Shown in pieces: positions 1 through 8,810 of a stretch of 64,000 nt of DNA; positions within the stretch are counted from its first letter, which is position 1, and each line of letters starts with the position of its first letter. Made by a program: the position numbers and the translations under genes. The DNA lies in the NCBI RefSeq assembly GCF_022763245.1, contig NZ_JALEGV010000011.1, positions 62,001 through 126,000 of the forward strand. Direction: 5' to 3'. This stretch comes from Oricola sp. (GTDB lineage: Bacteria > Pseudomonadota > Alphaproteobacteria > Rhizobiales > Rhizobiaceae). Under the pieces are notes generated by a model, which worked only from the letters and a program-made list of their open reading frames with translations, did no database searches and was not told the origin of the DNA.

Positions 1-816
1 TTCGGACAAGCGGCGCGGTTCGACGGCGAAATGTTCATCGGGCCGCCGATGGCGGAGCCTCATGGAGCAGAGCTCCTCATCCGCACCCCGGACTTCATCA
101 TCCGGCTGACACCGCCGGCGCTCAAGTTCGAGAGCGTCGGCTCGATCGATGAAATGGAGCATTCTCTGGAGGAGTGGGCGGAGCTGCTTCGCGCTCTCAC
201 GCTCATGGCGATGGGGCGAGCGACCCTGACGATTGCCGGAAATGACCGCATCTCCTCGATTTCCTTCCCGGTCGATCAACCCATCACCGGACCGTACCTC
301 GAGGAGATTCCGCTGATTTCCACATTCTTGGACGGGTGGCTTCAGCTTCTCACGAATGCGGGCCTTCGGTCGACCGCTAGATTCAAGTTCGATGCGTTCT
401 GGGAGGCCAATGAAGCACGCATGGCCGTGGACATCCTGCTCCAGCCGCAATCCGAGGCCCGCTTCGAATTCCAGACCCTTGAGATTGAAGAGTCGTCGCC
501 GCCGCCCGAAGGCCTGTATTTCAACAGCACGTCCTTCGCCGACACCAGCATAACCTTCAGCGCGAAGGTCTTCTTCGAGCAGTCGGGTGATCCAGAATGG
601 CGGTTTCGGTCAACCCGTTTCGAGGCTCTCGACGTTCGACCGAAGGTCGATGATCTTGAAGAATACGGAATAGACCAGGCGACAGCCTGCAACCTGAAAC
701 TCCTCATCGACCCGAGGAACATCACATTGGCGCCTCGGAGGGACATCCCTGAAGCGCCCATCACATCCGATCTTCAGGAGAAAAGCCGGCAACCGTCGCA
801 CACGCGCCTTGTTTAA
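1..816 (+). CDS. Hypothetical protein, possibly 5'-truncated by the window edge
   Basis: The reading frame is open from base 1 and ends at 816. The first ATG is at 31 and gives 261 aa, but no stop precedes it, so the true start may lie outside the window. The protein is acidic, has no signal peptide or membrane segment, and mixes hydrophobic beta-like stretches with charged loops. I recognise no family. It is followed by about 290 bp without a gene and then an IS relic, so its downstream context has probably been rearranged. Only the codon pattern and frame length support it as coding. Confidence 0.55.
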   Translation, partial: FGQAARFDGEMFIGPPMAEPHGAELLIRTPDFIIRLTPPALKFESVGSIDEMEHSLEEWAELLRALTLMAMGRATLTIAGNDRISSISFPVDQPITGPYLEEIPLISTFLDGWLQLLTNAGLRSTARFKFDAFWEANEARMAVDILLQPQSEARFEFQTLEIEESSPPPEGLYFNSTSFADTSITFSAKVFFEQSGDPEWRFRSTRFEALDVRPKVDDLEEYGIDQATACNLKLLIDPRNITLAPRRDIPEAPITSDLQEKSRQPSHTRLV

Positions 817-1104
817 GAAATAGTTAGTCCGCCAGCAGCGCGCGAGAATGTCTGTCTTTGCAGCAAGTAGGTGATGGCGAGTATCCGCTTGGGAGATACA
901 TTCCCTTATGGCCGCTATCAGCCGATTACTCCTGAAAAGCGGTTGGTCTGCTTGCGGCCCCTAATTGGACATTCAACCATCGCCGAATCCGATGTCGCAT
1001 AACGCGCGTTCTGGAAGTCGGCGCTGTGTCTGAGAGTGCCCCGAAAGCGGACGTGGGGATATTCAATCGAATAGACCGCTTTTGACCCACAACGGTCATC
1101 GGCC

Positions 1105-1578
1105 CTAGCCGCGCCGTTCGGCGATCGCGTCCAGTTCGCGAGCGACACGTTCTCCCGAGATCGAGTTGTCGACCATCGTCGCTAGGCATTCCCGGCTGAA
1201 GTCGTCGATGACGCACAGGATGCGGAAGCGGCGTCCGTCGATCAGCGTGTCCGACACAAAGTCGAGTGACCATCCCTGGTTCGAATCCTGCGAGATCGCC
1301 ATCGGCGCCCTTGTGCCCAAGGCTCGTTTGCGGCCGCCACGTTTGCGAACCGTGAGCCGTTCCTCCCTGTAGAGGCGGTAGAGCTTCTTCCAGTTCACCG
1401 CGACGCCTTCGCGCTTCAATAGCAGATGCAGGCGACGATAGCCTAACCGCCGTCGTTCCGACGACAGCTCCCACAAGCGCTGTCGAAGGCCAGCATCGTC
1501 CGGCCTGCTCGACTGGTAGCGGAAGACGCGCGGCTCAATGCCGACGATCTACTCGTCTGCGAGACTCGTTCGCTTCAT
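1105..1578 (-). pseudogene. Fused remnant of IS3 orfA start and orfB transposase
   Basis: The frame opens MKRTSLADE, which matches typical orfA starts (MKR..F..EQI). It hits TAG at 1549-1551 where a Gln codon is expected, and continues IVGIEPRVFRYQ straight into orfB-like sequence (ERRRLGYRRLH, then WSLDFVSD and VIDDFSRE). Almost all of orfA is therefore missing and the two genes have been joined by deletion. The first two Asp of the DDE catalytic triad are visible; the third acidic residue is lost because the frame stops at 1105. Non-functional transposase. Confidence 0.75.
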
Positions 1579-1641
1579 TGTCCGCCCTCAAGTTGGGCCG
1601 GACTCTGATCGACAGTGGAGAAAAAATTCAGTGGCAGGTCA
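1105..1641 (-). mobile_element. IS3-family (IS407-like) insertion sequence relic
   Basis: Read on the minus strand, the element begins near 1641 with TGACCTGCCAC, which resembles IS407-group terminal repeats. The start of an orfA-like frame follows (ATG at 1578, MKRTSLADE), then a stop codon and directly an orfB-like transposase. The transposase ends at 1105 before the third acidic residue of the DDE triad. No matching inverted repeat was found on the 1105 side. The element is therefore deleted internally and at one end and cannot be active. The family call rests on motifs recalled, not on a search. Confidence 0.75.
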
Positions 1642-1713
1642 AGAGCAGCGCGATAAGCAGGCCAAATCCTCGAGTGGCTTCGCTTACTGCAGCGATCTTT
1701 CCGTCACTACGGT

Positions 1714-2610
1714 TCATGTGGCAACTTCGTAGCCGGCCGCGGCCATGACCCGCAGTAATTCCGCGTGTCCCTTCTTCGCCATCTCCAGCGGAGGATTGGC
1801 GACCGGGTCCTGCTCAGCCTCGACGACGAACCAGCCCTCGTAGCCCTTGGCTGCGAGCGCCTTGACGATGGTCTCGAAATCGAGGCTTCCGTCTCCCGGC
1901 ACCGTGAAGGCGCCCTTGATGACCGCATCGAGAAAGCTGTCGCGGCTGCGGTCGAGCCCGTCGATCACCCCTTGCCGCACGTCCTTGGTATGGACGTGCG
2001 TGATGCGAGCATGGTGGTTGTCGATCACGCGCAGATTGTCGCCCCCGGCAAACGCCATGTGGCCAGCGTCGAACAGCAGCGGGACCGAGGAATGCTTCAT
2101 GAAGAGGTCAAGTTCGGCTTCCGTCTCCACCGCGGCCGCCATGTGGTGATGGTAGGCGATCGGTATCCTCTGCCCGGCGCACCAGTCGGCGAAATCGGAA
2201 ACCTTGCGGCCATAGGTGGCCATCTCGGCCTCGGTCAGCTTCGGTTTGCGGGCAAGCGGCGTGTGACGCTCGCCCTGCACTGAGCGGGCAGTTTCACCAT
2301 AGACGATGCAAGGCGCGCCCGCCGCCTTGAAGAAGGCCATCTGTGCGGCAATGCGTTCCCTTTCCGCCCCGATGTCGCCGTCGAGCAGGAGTCCGGAGAA
2401 CCAGCCACCGCAGACGCTGATGCCATATTGGGCGAGGATCGGCCCGAGCTCACCCATGTCCATAGGAAAGCGCCGGCCGGTCTCCATGCCCGTGAACCCC
2501 GTGACAGAGGCCTGTCGCAGGCACTCCTCCAAACTTACATCGTCGCTCAGTTCCGCGAGATCGTCGTTCCACCACGCAATCGGCGCGATTCCCAATTTTG
2601 CCTTGAGCAT
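1714..2610 (-). CDS. iolE: Myo-inosose-2 dehydratase (IolE-like)
   Basis: The 298-aa protein has the TIM-barrel sugar isomerase/dehydratase fold signature of IolE: GIAPIAWWNDD at the N-terminus, AYHHHMAAAVET in the middle, LLFDAGHMAFAGGD and HVHTKDVR. IolE removes water from 2-keto-myo-inositol (scyllo-inosose) to give 3D-trihydroxycyclohexane-1,2-dione in the cytoplasm, and is metal dependent. Length matches the family (about 295-300 aa). It lies 3 nt downstream of iolD on the same strand, so the pair is surely co-transcribed, and it supplies the substrate of IolD. It should be controlled from the shared iolD/iolG divergent region with its TGCAAT-N4-ATTGCA palindrome. Confidence 0.93.
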   Translation of the reverse strand: MLKAKLGIAPIAWWNDDLAELSDDVSLEECLRQASVTGFTGMETGRRFPMDMGELGPILAQYGISVCGGWFSGLLLDGDIGAERERIAAQMAFFKAAGAPCIVYGETARSVQGERHTPLARKPKLTEAEMATYGRKVSDFADWCAGQRIPIAYHHHMAAAVETEAELDLFMKHSSVPLLFDAGHMAFAGGDNLRVIDNHHARITHVHTKDVRQGVIDGLDRSRDSFLDAVIKGAFTVPGDGSLDFETIVKALAAKGYEGWFVVEAEQDPVANPPLEMAKKGHAELLRVMAAAGYEVAT

Positions 2611-2613
2611 GGA

Positions 2614-4473
2614 TCAGACCCCCACGCGCTGTTTGGAGCGGATTTCGTCCTGTGCCTTTCGCGCCTCTCTGACGGTGTCGCGGGTCGAGACTTCCGGCAC
2701 GCCGACATCCCAGTCCGCGTCGCCGGGCACCCATGCGTAAGCATCCGTGACAATCGACAGGACCGTGGTCCGGTCGTTGCCCTTGGCCCATTCCAGCGCG
2801 GCCTCAAGATCGGCCAGGCTTTCGCAGCTTCGCGCATAGGCGCCTATCGACTCCGCGTGTCTGACGAAGTCGACATGAAGCGGCGCTTGCGGGTTTTCGA
2901 TGCGGCAATCCTTGAGCAGGCAGTTGAAGCCGGGCGTGCCCTTGAACTCCTGCAGGCGATTGATCACGGCGTAGCCGCCATTGTCGCACACGATGACGAT
3001 CATCTTGTGCCCGCTCAGGACGGTCGAATAGATGTCGGAGTTCATCATCATGTAGGTACCGTCGCCCAGCATGACGATCGGGGTCGACTTGCCATGGTTT
3101 GCCATGGCGTTACCCCAGCCGGCGGCGATCTCGTAGCCCATGCAGGAAAAGCCGAACTCCAGATCGAACGTGTTGGGGTTCTTCACCCGCCAGCCCTTGG
3201 CGACCTCCCCCGGAATACCCCCCGCCGCAGCGATGAGGTTATCGTCCTCGCCCGCAGCCCGGTTCACGACATTGACGACCTGCGCATACGTGGGAACCGG
3301 CGCATTGGTCGGCTTCTGATGATCGTCCAGAAGCGCGTCCCACTCCCTGAACAAAGCTTGCGCCCTCTCCAGACGGGACGGCTTCGCCTTCCAGTCTCCG
3401 AGGGTCGCGTCGAGTTCGTTGACCGTCTCCAGCGCGTCGCCGACCACCGCCACCGACCGATGCTTGGTCGCGTCGAAGCGTGCCGCGTTGATGGAGATGA
3501 ACCGCGCGTCGCGCGAGAACGCCGTCCACGAGCCGGTGGTGAAATCCTGCAGGCGCGTGCCGATGGCGACGATGACGTCTGCCTCCTCGGCAAGCGCGTT
3601 CGCCGAGGTCGAGCCGACGATGCCGATCGGGCCGGCATGGACAGGATCGTAGTGGGTCAGCCCCCCCTTGCCCGCGATGGTTTCGACAACAGGGATTCCG
3701 CGCTTCTGCGCGAACGCCTGCACCGCCCGCTCGGCGCCGGAATAGCGAACGCCGCCACCGGATATGATCAACGGTCTTTCGGCCGACGCCAGCACTTCGG
3801 CCGCACGCGTCACGCTGTCCCGGTCAGGGCGGGGACGCGGAATGGTGCAGACTCGTTCCTCGAAGAACTCTTGCGGATAGTCGAAGGCGATTTCCTGCGT
3901 GTCCTGCGGCAGGGCGATGAATGCCGGCCCGCAATCGGCTGGATCCAGCATGGTCGCGATGGCCTGCGGCATGGAGGAAATGATCTGGGCCGGATGGGTG
4001 ATGCGATCCCAGTAACGGCTTACCGCCTTGAAGGCATCGTTCACCGTCGTGGTCGGATTCCCGAAATGCTCGACCTGCTGTAACACTGGGTCCGGCAGGC
4101 GGTTGGTGAAGGTGTCGCCCGCCAGTAGAAGCAGCGGCAGGCGGTTCGCATGGGCGGTCCCGGCGGCAGTCACCATGTTCAGCGCGCCCGGACCGATCGA
4201 CGAGGCGGCGATCATGATCTGCCGTCGACGCCTAGCCTTGGCAAAACCGACGGCGGCAAGGGCCATGGACTGTTCGTTTTGGCCGCGCCACGTGGGCAGC
4301 CGATCCTGCACGGCCTCAAGCGCTTCGGAAAGACAAGTCACGTTGCCGTGCCCGAAAATACCGAACAGGCCCGCAAACAACGGGACACGTTCACCGTCAA
4401 CCATGGTGTACTGACTGCACAGATAGCGCACCAGCGCCTGAGCCATCGTCAGACGAACGGTGTTGTCGGTCAT
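2614..4473 (-). CDS. iolD: 3D-trihydroxycyclohexane-1,2-dione acylhydrolase (IolD)
   Basis: The ThDP-dependent enzyme of 619 aa opens the ring of the diketone made by IolE, giving 5-deoxy-glucuronate. The N-terminal ThDP Pyr domain contains LFGIFGHGNV and SMALAAVGFAKA. The C-terminal PP domain contains GDGTYMMMNSD with the metal/diphosphate-binding GDG...N pattern, followed by VIVCDNGGYAVINRLQ. I place the start at ATG 4471-4473 (MTDNTVRL), preceded by a strong GGGGAGGAAGG ribosome site. An in-frame ATG at 4527 has no such site and would add 18 residues. The gene is divergent from iolG and followed after 3 nt by iolE. Confidence 0.94.
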   Translation of the reverse strand: MTDNTVRLTMAQALVRYLCSQYTMVDGERVPLFAGLFGIFGHGNVTCLSEALEAVQDRLPTWRGQNEQSMALAAVGFAKARRRRQIMIAASSIGPGALNMVTAAGTAHANRLPLLLLAGDTFTNRLPDPVLQQVEHFGNPTTTVNDAFKAVSRYWDRITHPAQIISSMPQAIATMLDPADCGPAFIALPQDTQEIAFDYPQEFFEERVCTIPRPRPDRDSVTRAAEVLASAERPLIISGGGVRYSGAERAVQAFAQKRGIPVVETIAGKGGLTHYDPVHAGPIGIVGSTSANALAEEADVIVAIGTRLQDFTTGSWTAFSRDARFISINAARFDATKHRSVAVVGDALETVNELDATLGDWKAKPSRLERAQALFREWDALLDDHQKPTNAPVPTYAQVVNVVNRAAGEDDNLIAAAGGIPGEVAKGWRVKNPNTFDLEFGFSCMGYEIAAGWGNAMANHGKSTPIVMLGDGTYMMMNSDIYSTVLSGHKMIVIVCDNGGYAVINRLQEFKGTPGFNCLLKDCRIENPQAPLHVDFVRHAESIGAYARSCESLADLEAALEWAKGNDRTTVLSIVTDAYAWVPGDADWDVGVPEVSTRDTVREARKAQDEIRSKQRVGV

Positions 4474-4520
4474 TCCTTCCTCCCCCCGCGGACGTTTGAG
4501 CTTCCTTGTTGAAATGTATA

Positions 4521-4550
4521 TTGACACACCATGTCATTTGCAATGATTAT
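4521..4550 (+). promoter_or_regulatory. Putative sigma-70 promoter of the rightward iol operon
   Basis: TTGACA (4521-4526, consensus -35) is followed after 18 bp by GATTAT (4545-4550), which matches four of six -10 positions. The -10 lies inside the palindrome at 4539-4554, so a bound repressor would block RNA polymerase directly. This fits a TTG translation start at 4576. Confidence 0.5.
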
Positions 4551-4554
4551 TGCA
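4539..4554. promoter_or_regulatory. Operator palindrome TGCAAT-N4-ATTGCA (site 1), iolD/iolG divergent region
   Basis: A perfect inverted repeat with 6-bp arms and a 4-bp spacer lies between divergent iolD and iolG. The same arms and spacing occur at 9979-9994 before the RpiR regulator gene, and a near copy lies at 14188-14203 before the sugar ABC operon. This is the likely binding site of the cluster's RpiR protein. The recurrence is seen directly; the regulator assignment is inference. Confidence 0.7.
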
Positions 4555-4575
4555 GAAACAAATCGGGAGGACAAA

Positions 4576-5583
4576 TTGGTCCGAATTGCAGTCCTTGGCT
4601 GCGGTCGCATCGGCCGCATGCACGCAGACAATATCGCAGCCCATCCCCGCGCCAGGCTTGCCGGCGTCTTCGATGTGCACGACCCCTCGGCCACCGAAGT
4701 CGCGACCAGGCATGATGTCCGGAAGTTCGCTTCCGCCGACGACGTGTTCTCCTCGGCGGAGGTCGACGCCGTCCTCATCGCGACGTCGACCCCTACCCAT
4801 GTGGATTTCATCGAACAAGGCGTTAGGGCGCGAAAGGCGATCTTTTGCGAAAAGCCGATCGATCTGTCTCTGGATCGGGTCAACGCATTGAGGGAGCGCA
4901 TCGCCGGAGCCGATGTGCCCATCATGCTCGGCTTCGTTCGTCGTTTCGACGAAGGTCACGCAGCCGCCCGCCAGGCGATGCTCGACGGCGAAATCGGCAA
5001 TCTCCATCAGGTTGTCATCACGTCTCGAGACCCGGGCCTTGCGCCGGAAGCGTATATCGAGGTCTCCGGAGGGATTTTCCGCGACATGACGATCCACGAC
5101 CTCGACCTCGCCCGCTTCATGCTCGGCGAGGAGGTCGCGGCGGTTTCCGCGCAAGGATCGCGGTTGGTCAATCCGGAACTGATGGAGCGATGCGACGACT
5201 ACGACACCGTCGTGGTCACGTTGATGACGGATAGCGGCAAGCAGGCGATCATCACCAATTCACGTGAGGCCGCCTACGGATATGATCAGCGCCTCGAGCT
5301 CTTCGGCTCGAAGGGCATGGTCATCTCCGAAAACCACCGCCAGAACCTCGTCACGAAGCACCTGGCGTCGGCAACAGGCATTTCGGCCCCGCTGCAGTTC
5401 TTCTTCATCGAGCGCTACATGCCGGCGTTCATGACGGAAATCGGGCTCTTCGTGGACGCGATCGAAAACCACAGACCGGTTCCGGTGGGCTTCGAGGACG
5501 GACGCATCGCGCTCATGCTCGCCAATGCCTGCTTCAAATCCGTCGCCGAGGGCCGCGTCGTCAAAATCAGCGAGATCGGATGA
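4576..5583 (+). CDS. iolG: Inositol 2-dehydrogenase-type Gfo/Idh/MocA oxidoreductase (IolG-like)
   Basis: The NAD(P)-binding Rossmann start VRIAVLGCGRIGRMHADNI, the EKP motif (IFCEKPID) and the IHDLDLARFMLGEE helix with its catalytic Asp/His define a Gfo/Idh/MocA dehydrogenase. The family oxidises myo-inositol to 2-keto-myo-inositol, the substrate of IolE. I choose TTG 4576 as start because GGGAGG lies six bases upstream and the Rossmann strand begins immediately. The in-frame ATG at 4531 would put the operator and promoter inside the gene. This gives 335 aa, typical for IolG. It heads a rightward operon of seven or fewer genes, 3 nt before the aldehyde dehydrogenase. Confidence 0.88.
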   Translation: MVRIAVLGCGRIGRMHADNIAAHPRARLAGVFDVHDPSATEVATRHDVRKFASADDVFSSAEVDAVLIATSTPTHVDFIEQGVRARKAIFCEKPIDLSLDRVNALRERIAGADVPIMLGFVRRFDEGHAAARQAMLDGEIGNLHQVVITSRDPGLAPEAYIEVSGGIFRDMTIHDLDLARFMLGEEVAAVSAQGSRLVNPELMERCDDYDTVVVTLMTDSGKQAIITNSREAAYGYDQRLELFGSKGMVISENHRQNLVTKHLASATGISAPLQFFFIERYMPAFMTEIGLFVDAIENHRPVPVGFEDGRIALMLANACFKSVAEGRVVKISEIG

Positions 5584-5586
5584 GGC

Positions 5587-7017
5587 ATGTACGAGAGGTT
5601 CGGGCTCTTCGTTGACGGCGAATGGCGAAAGGGAAGCGGCGCCGCGACGGTCTTTTCGCCCGTAACGGAAAAGGTCCTCGGCGAAATCGCGACCGCCTCC
5701 GCAACCGATACGCAAGCGGCGCTCGATGCGGCCGCGGCGGCGCTCCCCGCGTTGCGAGTGCTCGGCGGCTTCGCCCGCGCCGACGCGCTTCACAGGGTCG
5801 CCGACGAAATGATCGCCCGCGGCGAGGAAGCCGCGAAGATGCTCTCCACCGAGACGGGAAAGCCGATCGCCCAGTCGCGACGAGAATGGACCCTCGCCGT
5901 CGACCAGTTCCGCTGGTACGCCGAGGAGGCCAGACGCATCTATGGACGCGTGGTGGAGAGCCGGGCTCCGGGCGGGCGCTTCGAGATATCCAAGGAGGCC
6001 GTCGGTGTCGTCGGCGCCTTCACCGCTTGGAACTTCCCCGCCTCGCTGCCGGCGCGCAAGCTCGCCCCGGCGCTCGCTGCCGGCTGTCCCGTCGTTCTGC
6101 GGCCGTCGTCGCAGACGCCAGGAACGGCGATGATCATGGTCGATTGCATTCGCACCGGCGGGCTGCCGCGCGGCGCGATCAATCTGGTCGTCGGCCAAAC
6201 CTCGCAAACCTATGCGCCGATCATGGCCGACCCGCGCGTGCGCAAGGTGTCGCTCACCGGCTCGACCCGTGTCGGACAGCAGATGATCCGCGACGCCGCT
6301 GACACGGTGAAGAAGGTGTCGATGGGGCTTGGCGGAAACGCGCCGCTGATCGTCTATCACGATGCCGATCTGGACGCGGCTATCGACATCTCGGTTGCGG
6401 CCAAATTCGCCAATGCCGGCCAAGTCTGCGTGACGCCGGACCGCTTCTTCGTTCACGAGAGCCTGCACGACCGCTTCGTCGAGGGCTTCGTGAAACGCAC
6501 CAGGGCGATCAAGCTGGGCAACGGCCTCGATCCCGATACCGCGATGGGGCCGCTTATCAATGCGAAACGCCTTTCGGAGATCGACGACATCGTGCGCGAT
6601 GCCGTCCGCGCCGGCGCGAAGGTCGAGACAGGCGGCCAGCGGTCGGCGGACTTCAACGAAGGTCACTTTTACGAACCGACCGCGCTGACCGGCGTCACTG
6701 ACGACATGAAGGTGTTCGCGCGGGAGAACTTCGGGCCGATCGCCGCGATCACCGGCTTTACCGAGGAAGACGAGGTTCTCGCCCGCGCCAACTCCTGCGA
6801 GATGGCACTCTCGGCCTATGCCTTCACGCGCTCACCCGAGCGCGCGCGCCGCACGGTCTCCGCCCTGAAATCCGGCATGGTCGGCATCAACAGCTTCGCG
6901 CTGGCCGCCTCGGAGGTGCCCTTCGGCGGCACCAATCATTCGGGCCTTGGCCGCGAGGGCGGGCCGGAAGGCATGGAAGACTATCTCGAAACCAAGCTCG
7001 CGCAGATCGTGATGTAA
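5587..7017 (+). CDS. NAD(P)-dependent aldehyde dehydrogenase (succinate-semialdehyde dehydrogenase-like) with Gly at the general-base position
   Basis: The 476-aa protein has the ALDH fold: FTAWNFP with oxyanion Asn149, VSLTGSTRVG (Rossmann) and catalytic Cys281 in FANAGQVCVTPD. It resembles semialdehyde dehydrogenases and would oxidise an aldehyde intermediate to the acid in the cytoplasm. Two departures from the canonical enzyme are visible. The usual LELGG motif reads SMGLGG, so the general-base Glu is Gly247 (codon GGG at 6325-6327, one base from GAG). The cofactor-contacting Lys of KPAxxTP is Arg172. Activity may be altered. It is not obviously a CoA-acylating IolA-type enzyme. It sits 3 nt after iolG and 9 nt before the aldolase gene. 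Confidence 0.85.
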   Translation: MYERFGLFVDGEWRKGSGAATVFSPVTEKVLGEIATASATDTQAALDAAAAALPALRVLGGFARADALHRVADEMIARGEEAAKMLSTETGKPIAQSRREWTLAVDQFRWYAEEARRIYGRVVESRAPGGRFEISKEAVGVVGAFTAWNFPASLPARKLAPALAAGCPVVLRPSSQTPGTAMIMVDCIRTGGLPRGAINLVVGQTSQTYAPIMADPRVRKVSLTGSTRVGQQMIRDAADTVKKVSMGLGGNAPLIVYHDADLDAAIDISVAAKFANAGQVCVTPDRFFVHESLHDRFVEGFVKRTRAIKLGNGLDPDTAMGPLINAKRLSEIDDIVRDAVRAGAKVETGGQRSADFNEGHFYEPTALTGVTDDMKVFARENFGPIAAITGFTEEDEVLARANSCEMALSAYAFTRSPERARRTVSALKSGMVGINSFALAASEVPFGGTNHSGLGREGGPEGMEDYLETKLAQIVM

Positions 7018-7026
7018 GGAAGACCC

Positions 7027-7839
7027 ATGCTGAAAAACAGGCTCAAGCAAATCTGGGCGGCGGGCCAACCGGTCCTGAACGGCTGGTGCTCGATCGGCAA
7101 TGCCTTCACTGCCGAGATCATGGCCGCGCAGGGATACGATTCAGTGACCATCGACATCCAGCATGGCGCGCTCGACTATTCCTCGGCCCTGGCCATGTTT
7201 CAGGCCATGAGCGGCTCCGGTATCGTGCCGATGGCACGGGTTCCCTGGCTCGACCCGGCAGCCATCATGAAGGTACTCGATGCCGGTGCGATGGGCATCA
7301 TCTGCCCCATGATCAACTCGCGCGCCGAAGCCGAGGAGTTCGTCTCCTACATGCGCTATCCGCCGCTCGGCCAGCGCAGCTTCGGGCCGACCCGCGCCGC
7401 GATCGCCATGCCCGGTTACGGCACGCAGATGAACGAGGAAGTTCTCGCATTCGCCATGATCGAGACCGCCGATGGCGTGAAAAATCTTGCCGAGATCGCG
7501 GCAACTCCAGGTCTGGACGGGATCTATGTCGGTCCGGCTGACCTGACGCTCGGTACACAGGAAGGCCGCCTGCCTCCAGGCTTCGACCGGGAGGAAGACG
7601 AAATGGTCGCGCTGATCAGGCGTATCGCCAACATCTGCCGGGACAACGAAATCAAGGCGGCCCTCCATTGCGGCACGCCCGAATACGCGGCCAAGGCGAT
7701 TGGCTGGGGCTACCGGATGACGACCGTCTCGGGCGATAGCCGGCTGCTTGCTTCCGCCGCCAGCGCGTCTGTCACCGCCTGGAAGTATCTGACGGGCCGC
7801 GAAGAGATAGCCGCCGCAGACGACAAGGGAAGCTATTGA
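7027..7839 (+). CDS. HpcH/HpaI-family class II aldolase
   Basis: The 270-aa protein aligns with HpcH/HpaI aldolases that cleave 4-hydroxy-2-oxo acids using a divalent metal. Residues equivalent to the known active site are present: Asp43 and His46 (TIDIQHG), Arg71 (MARVPW), Glu146 (IETADG) and Asp172 (VGPADLTLG). It would release pyruvate or a related oxoacid and an aldehyde, the latter a plausible substrate for the upstream aldehyde dehydrogenase. It does not resemble IolJ, so either this operon uses another carbon split or it serves a related polyol or sugar acid. Spacing and a 1-nt overlap with the next gene place it firmly in the operon. Confidence 0.88.
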   Translation: MLKNRLKQIWAAGQPVLNGWCSIGNAFTAEIMAAQGYDSVTIDIQHGALDYSSALAMFQAMSGSGIVPMARVPWLDPAAIMKVLDAGAMGIICPMINSRAEAEEFVSYMRYPPLGQRSFGPTRAAIAMPGYGTQMNEEVLAFAMIETADGVKNLAEIAATPGLDGIYVGPADLTLGTQEGRLPPGFDREEDEMVALIRRIANICRDNEIKAALHCGTPEYAAKAIGWGYRMTTVSGDSRLLASAASASVTAWKYLTGREEIAAADDKGSY

Positions 7840-8810
7840 TGCCGCATCTGCTCGTCGCGGGGAAATTGCATCCGGCCGGCGTCGCCTTGCTCGACGAGCT
7901 GAAAGCCCGGGGCGTCACCTTCGACTATGTGGAGGAAATCTCGGAGCCATCCTACGCGCCGCTCATCGACAAGGCAGACGCCCTGGTGATCCGCACCCAG
8001 CCCCTGTCGGCGGCAACCATCGCTAAGGCGGCAAGGCTCAAGGTCGTTTCACGCCACGGTGTCGGCTACGATGCCGTCGATCTCGACGCACTCAACGCGC
8101 GCGGCATTGCGCTGACGATCGTTGGCGACGTCAACTCGGTGTCGGTCGCCGAACACGCAATGATGCAACTCCTCGCCGCCGCCAAGCAGATCCTGCGCGC
8201 CGACCGTGCCGTTCGCGACCCGTCGCACTGGAACTGGCGCAACAGGCTCGAGCAGCGCGAAATCCACGGCAAGAATCTCTTGATCGTCGGCTATGGCCGA
8301 TCCGGCCGCCATCTCGCACGGATGGCTTCGGGTTTCGACATGAAGGTTCGGGCACATGATCCGTTCCTGAAGAAAGCCGGCTGGCCGGAAGGCGACGTTG
8401 CCAGCTTCGACGACCTGTCGGAGGGGCTCGCATGGGCCGACTGCCTGTCGGTGCATGTACCGAAAAGCGACAGGCCGGTCATCGGCGAGAAGGAACTCCG
8501 CGCGGTTAAGCCCGGCATCATTATCGCCAACACCGCGCGCGGCGGCGTGATCGATGAACGGGCCCTGGCTCAGGCGCTTGCCGACGGACGCGTTAACGCC
8601 GCCGGCATCGACGTGTTCGAACAGGAACCGCCGACCGACGAGTCTCCCTTTCTTTCGCAGGACAACGCCATCCTGTCCCCCCACATCGCCGGGGTCACCG
8701 AGGAAGCCGCCATGCGAATGGCGATATCCTCCATCGAGAACGCCATCGGGTTTCTCGAAGGCAACATCGATCCCGCGCTGATCGTCAATCGGAAATCAGC
8801 AAATGCCTGA
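7839..8810 (+). CDS. D-isomer-specific 2-hydroxyacid dehydrogenase
   Basis: The 323-aa protein has the SerA/GhrB-type layout: split catalytic domain, Rossmann motif IVGYGRSGRHLA, and the catalytic Arg (NTARGG), Glu (IDVFEQEPP) and His (SPHIAGVT). It interconverts a 2-oxoacid and a D-2-hydroxyacid with NAD(P)H. ATG 7839 overlaps the aldolase stop by one base (TGATG), which supports translational coupling; a TTG three bases upstream is less likely. It may oxidise or reduce a hydroxyacid made from, or leading to, the aldolase substrate. Exact substrate not readable from sequence. Confidence 0.88.
   Translation: MPHLLVAGKLHPAGVALLDELKARGVTFDYVEEISEPSYAPLIDKADALVIRTQPLSAATIAKAARLKVVSRHGVGYDAVDLDALNARGIALTIVGDVNSVSVAEHAMMQLLAAAKQILRADRAVRDPSHWNWRNRLEQREIHGKNLLIVGYGRSGRHLARMASGFDMKVRAHDPFLKKAGWPEGDVASFDDLSEGLAWADCLSVHVPKSDRPVIGEKELRAVKPGIIIANTARGGVIDERALAQALADGRVNAAGIDVFEQEPPTDESPFLSQDNAILSPHIAGVTEEAAMRMAISSIENAIGFLEGNIDPALIVNRKSANA

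Noticed and set aside
2428-4083. Long rightward open frame opposite iolE/iolD
   Set aside because: It is antisense to two well-supported genes, its product is Arg/Asp/His-rich without family features, and it has no ribosome site. A by-product of high GC content.
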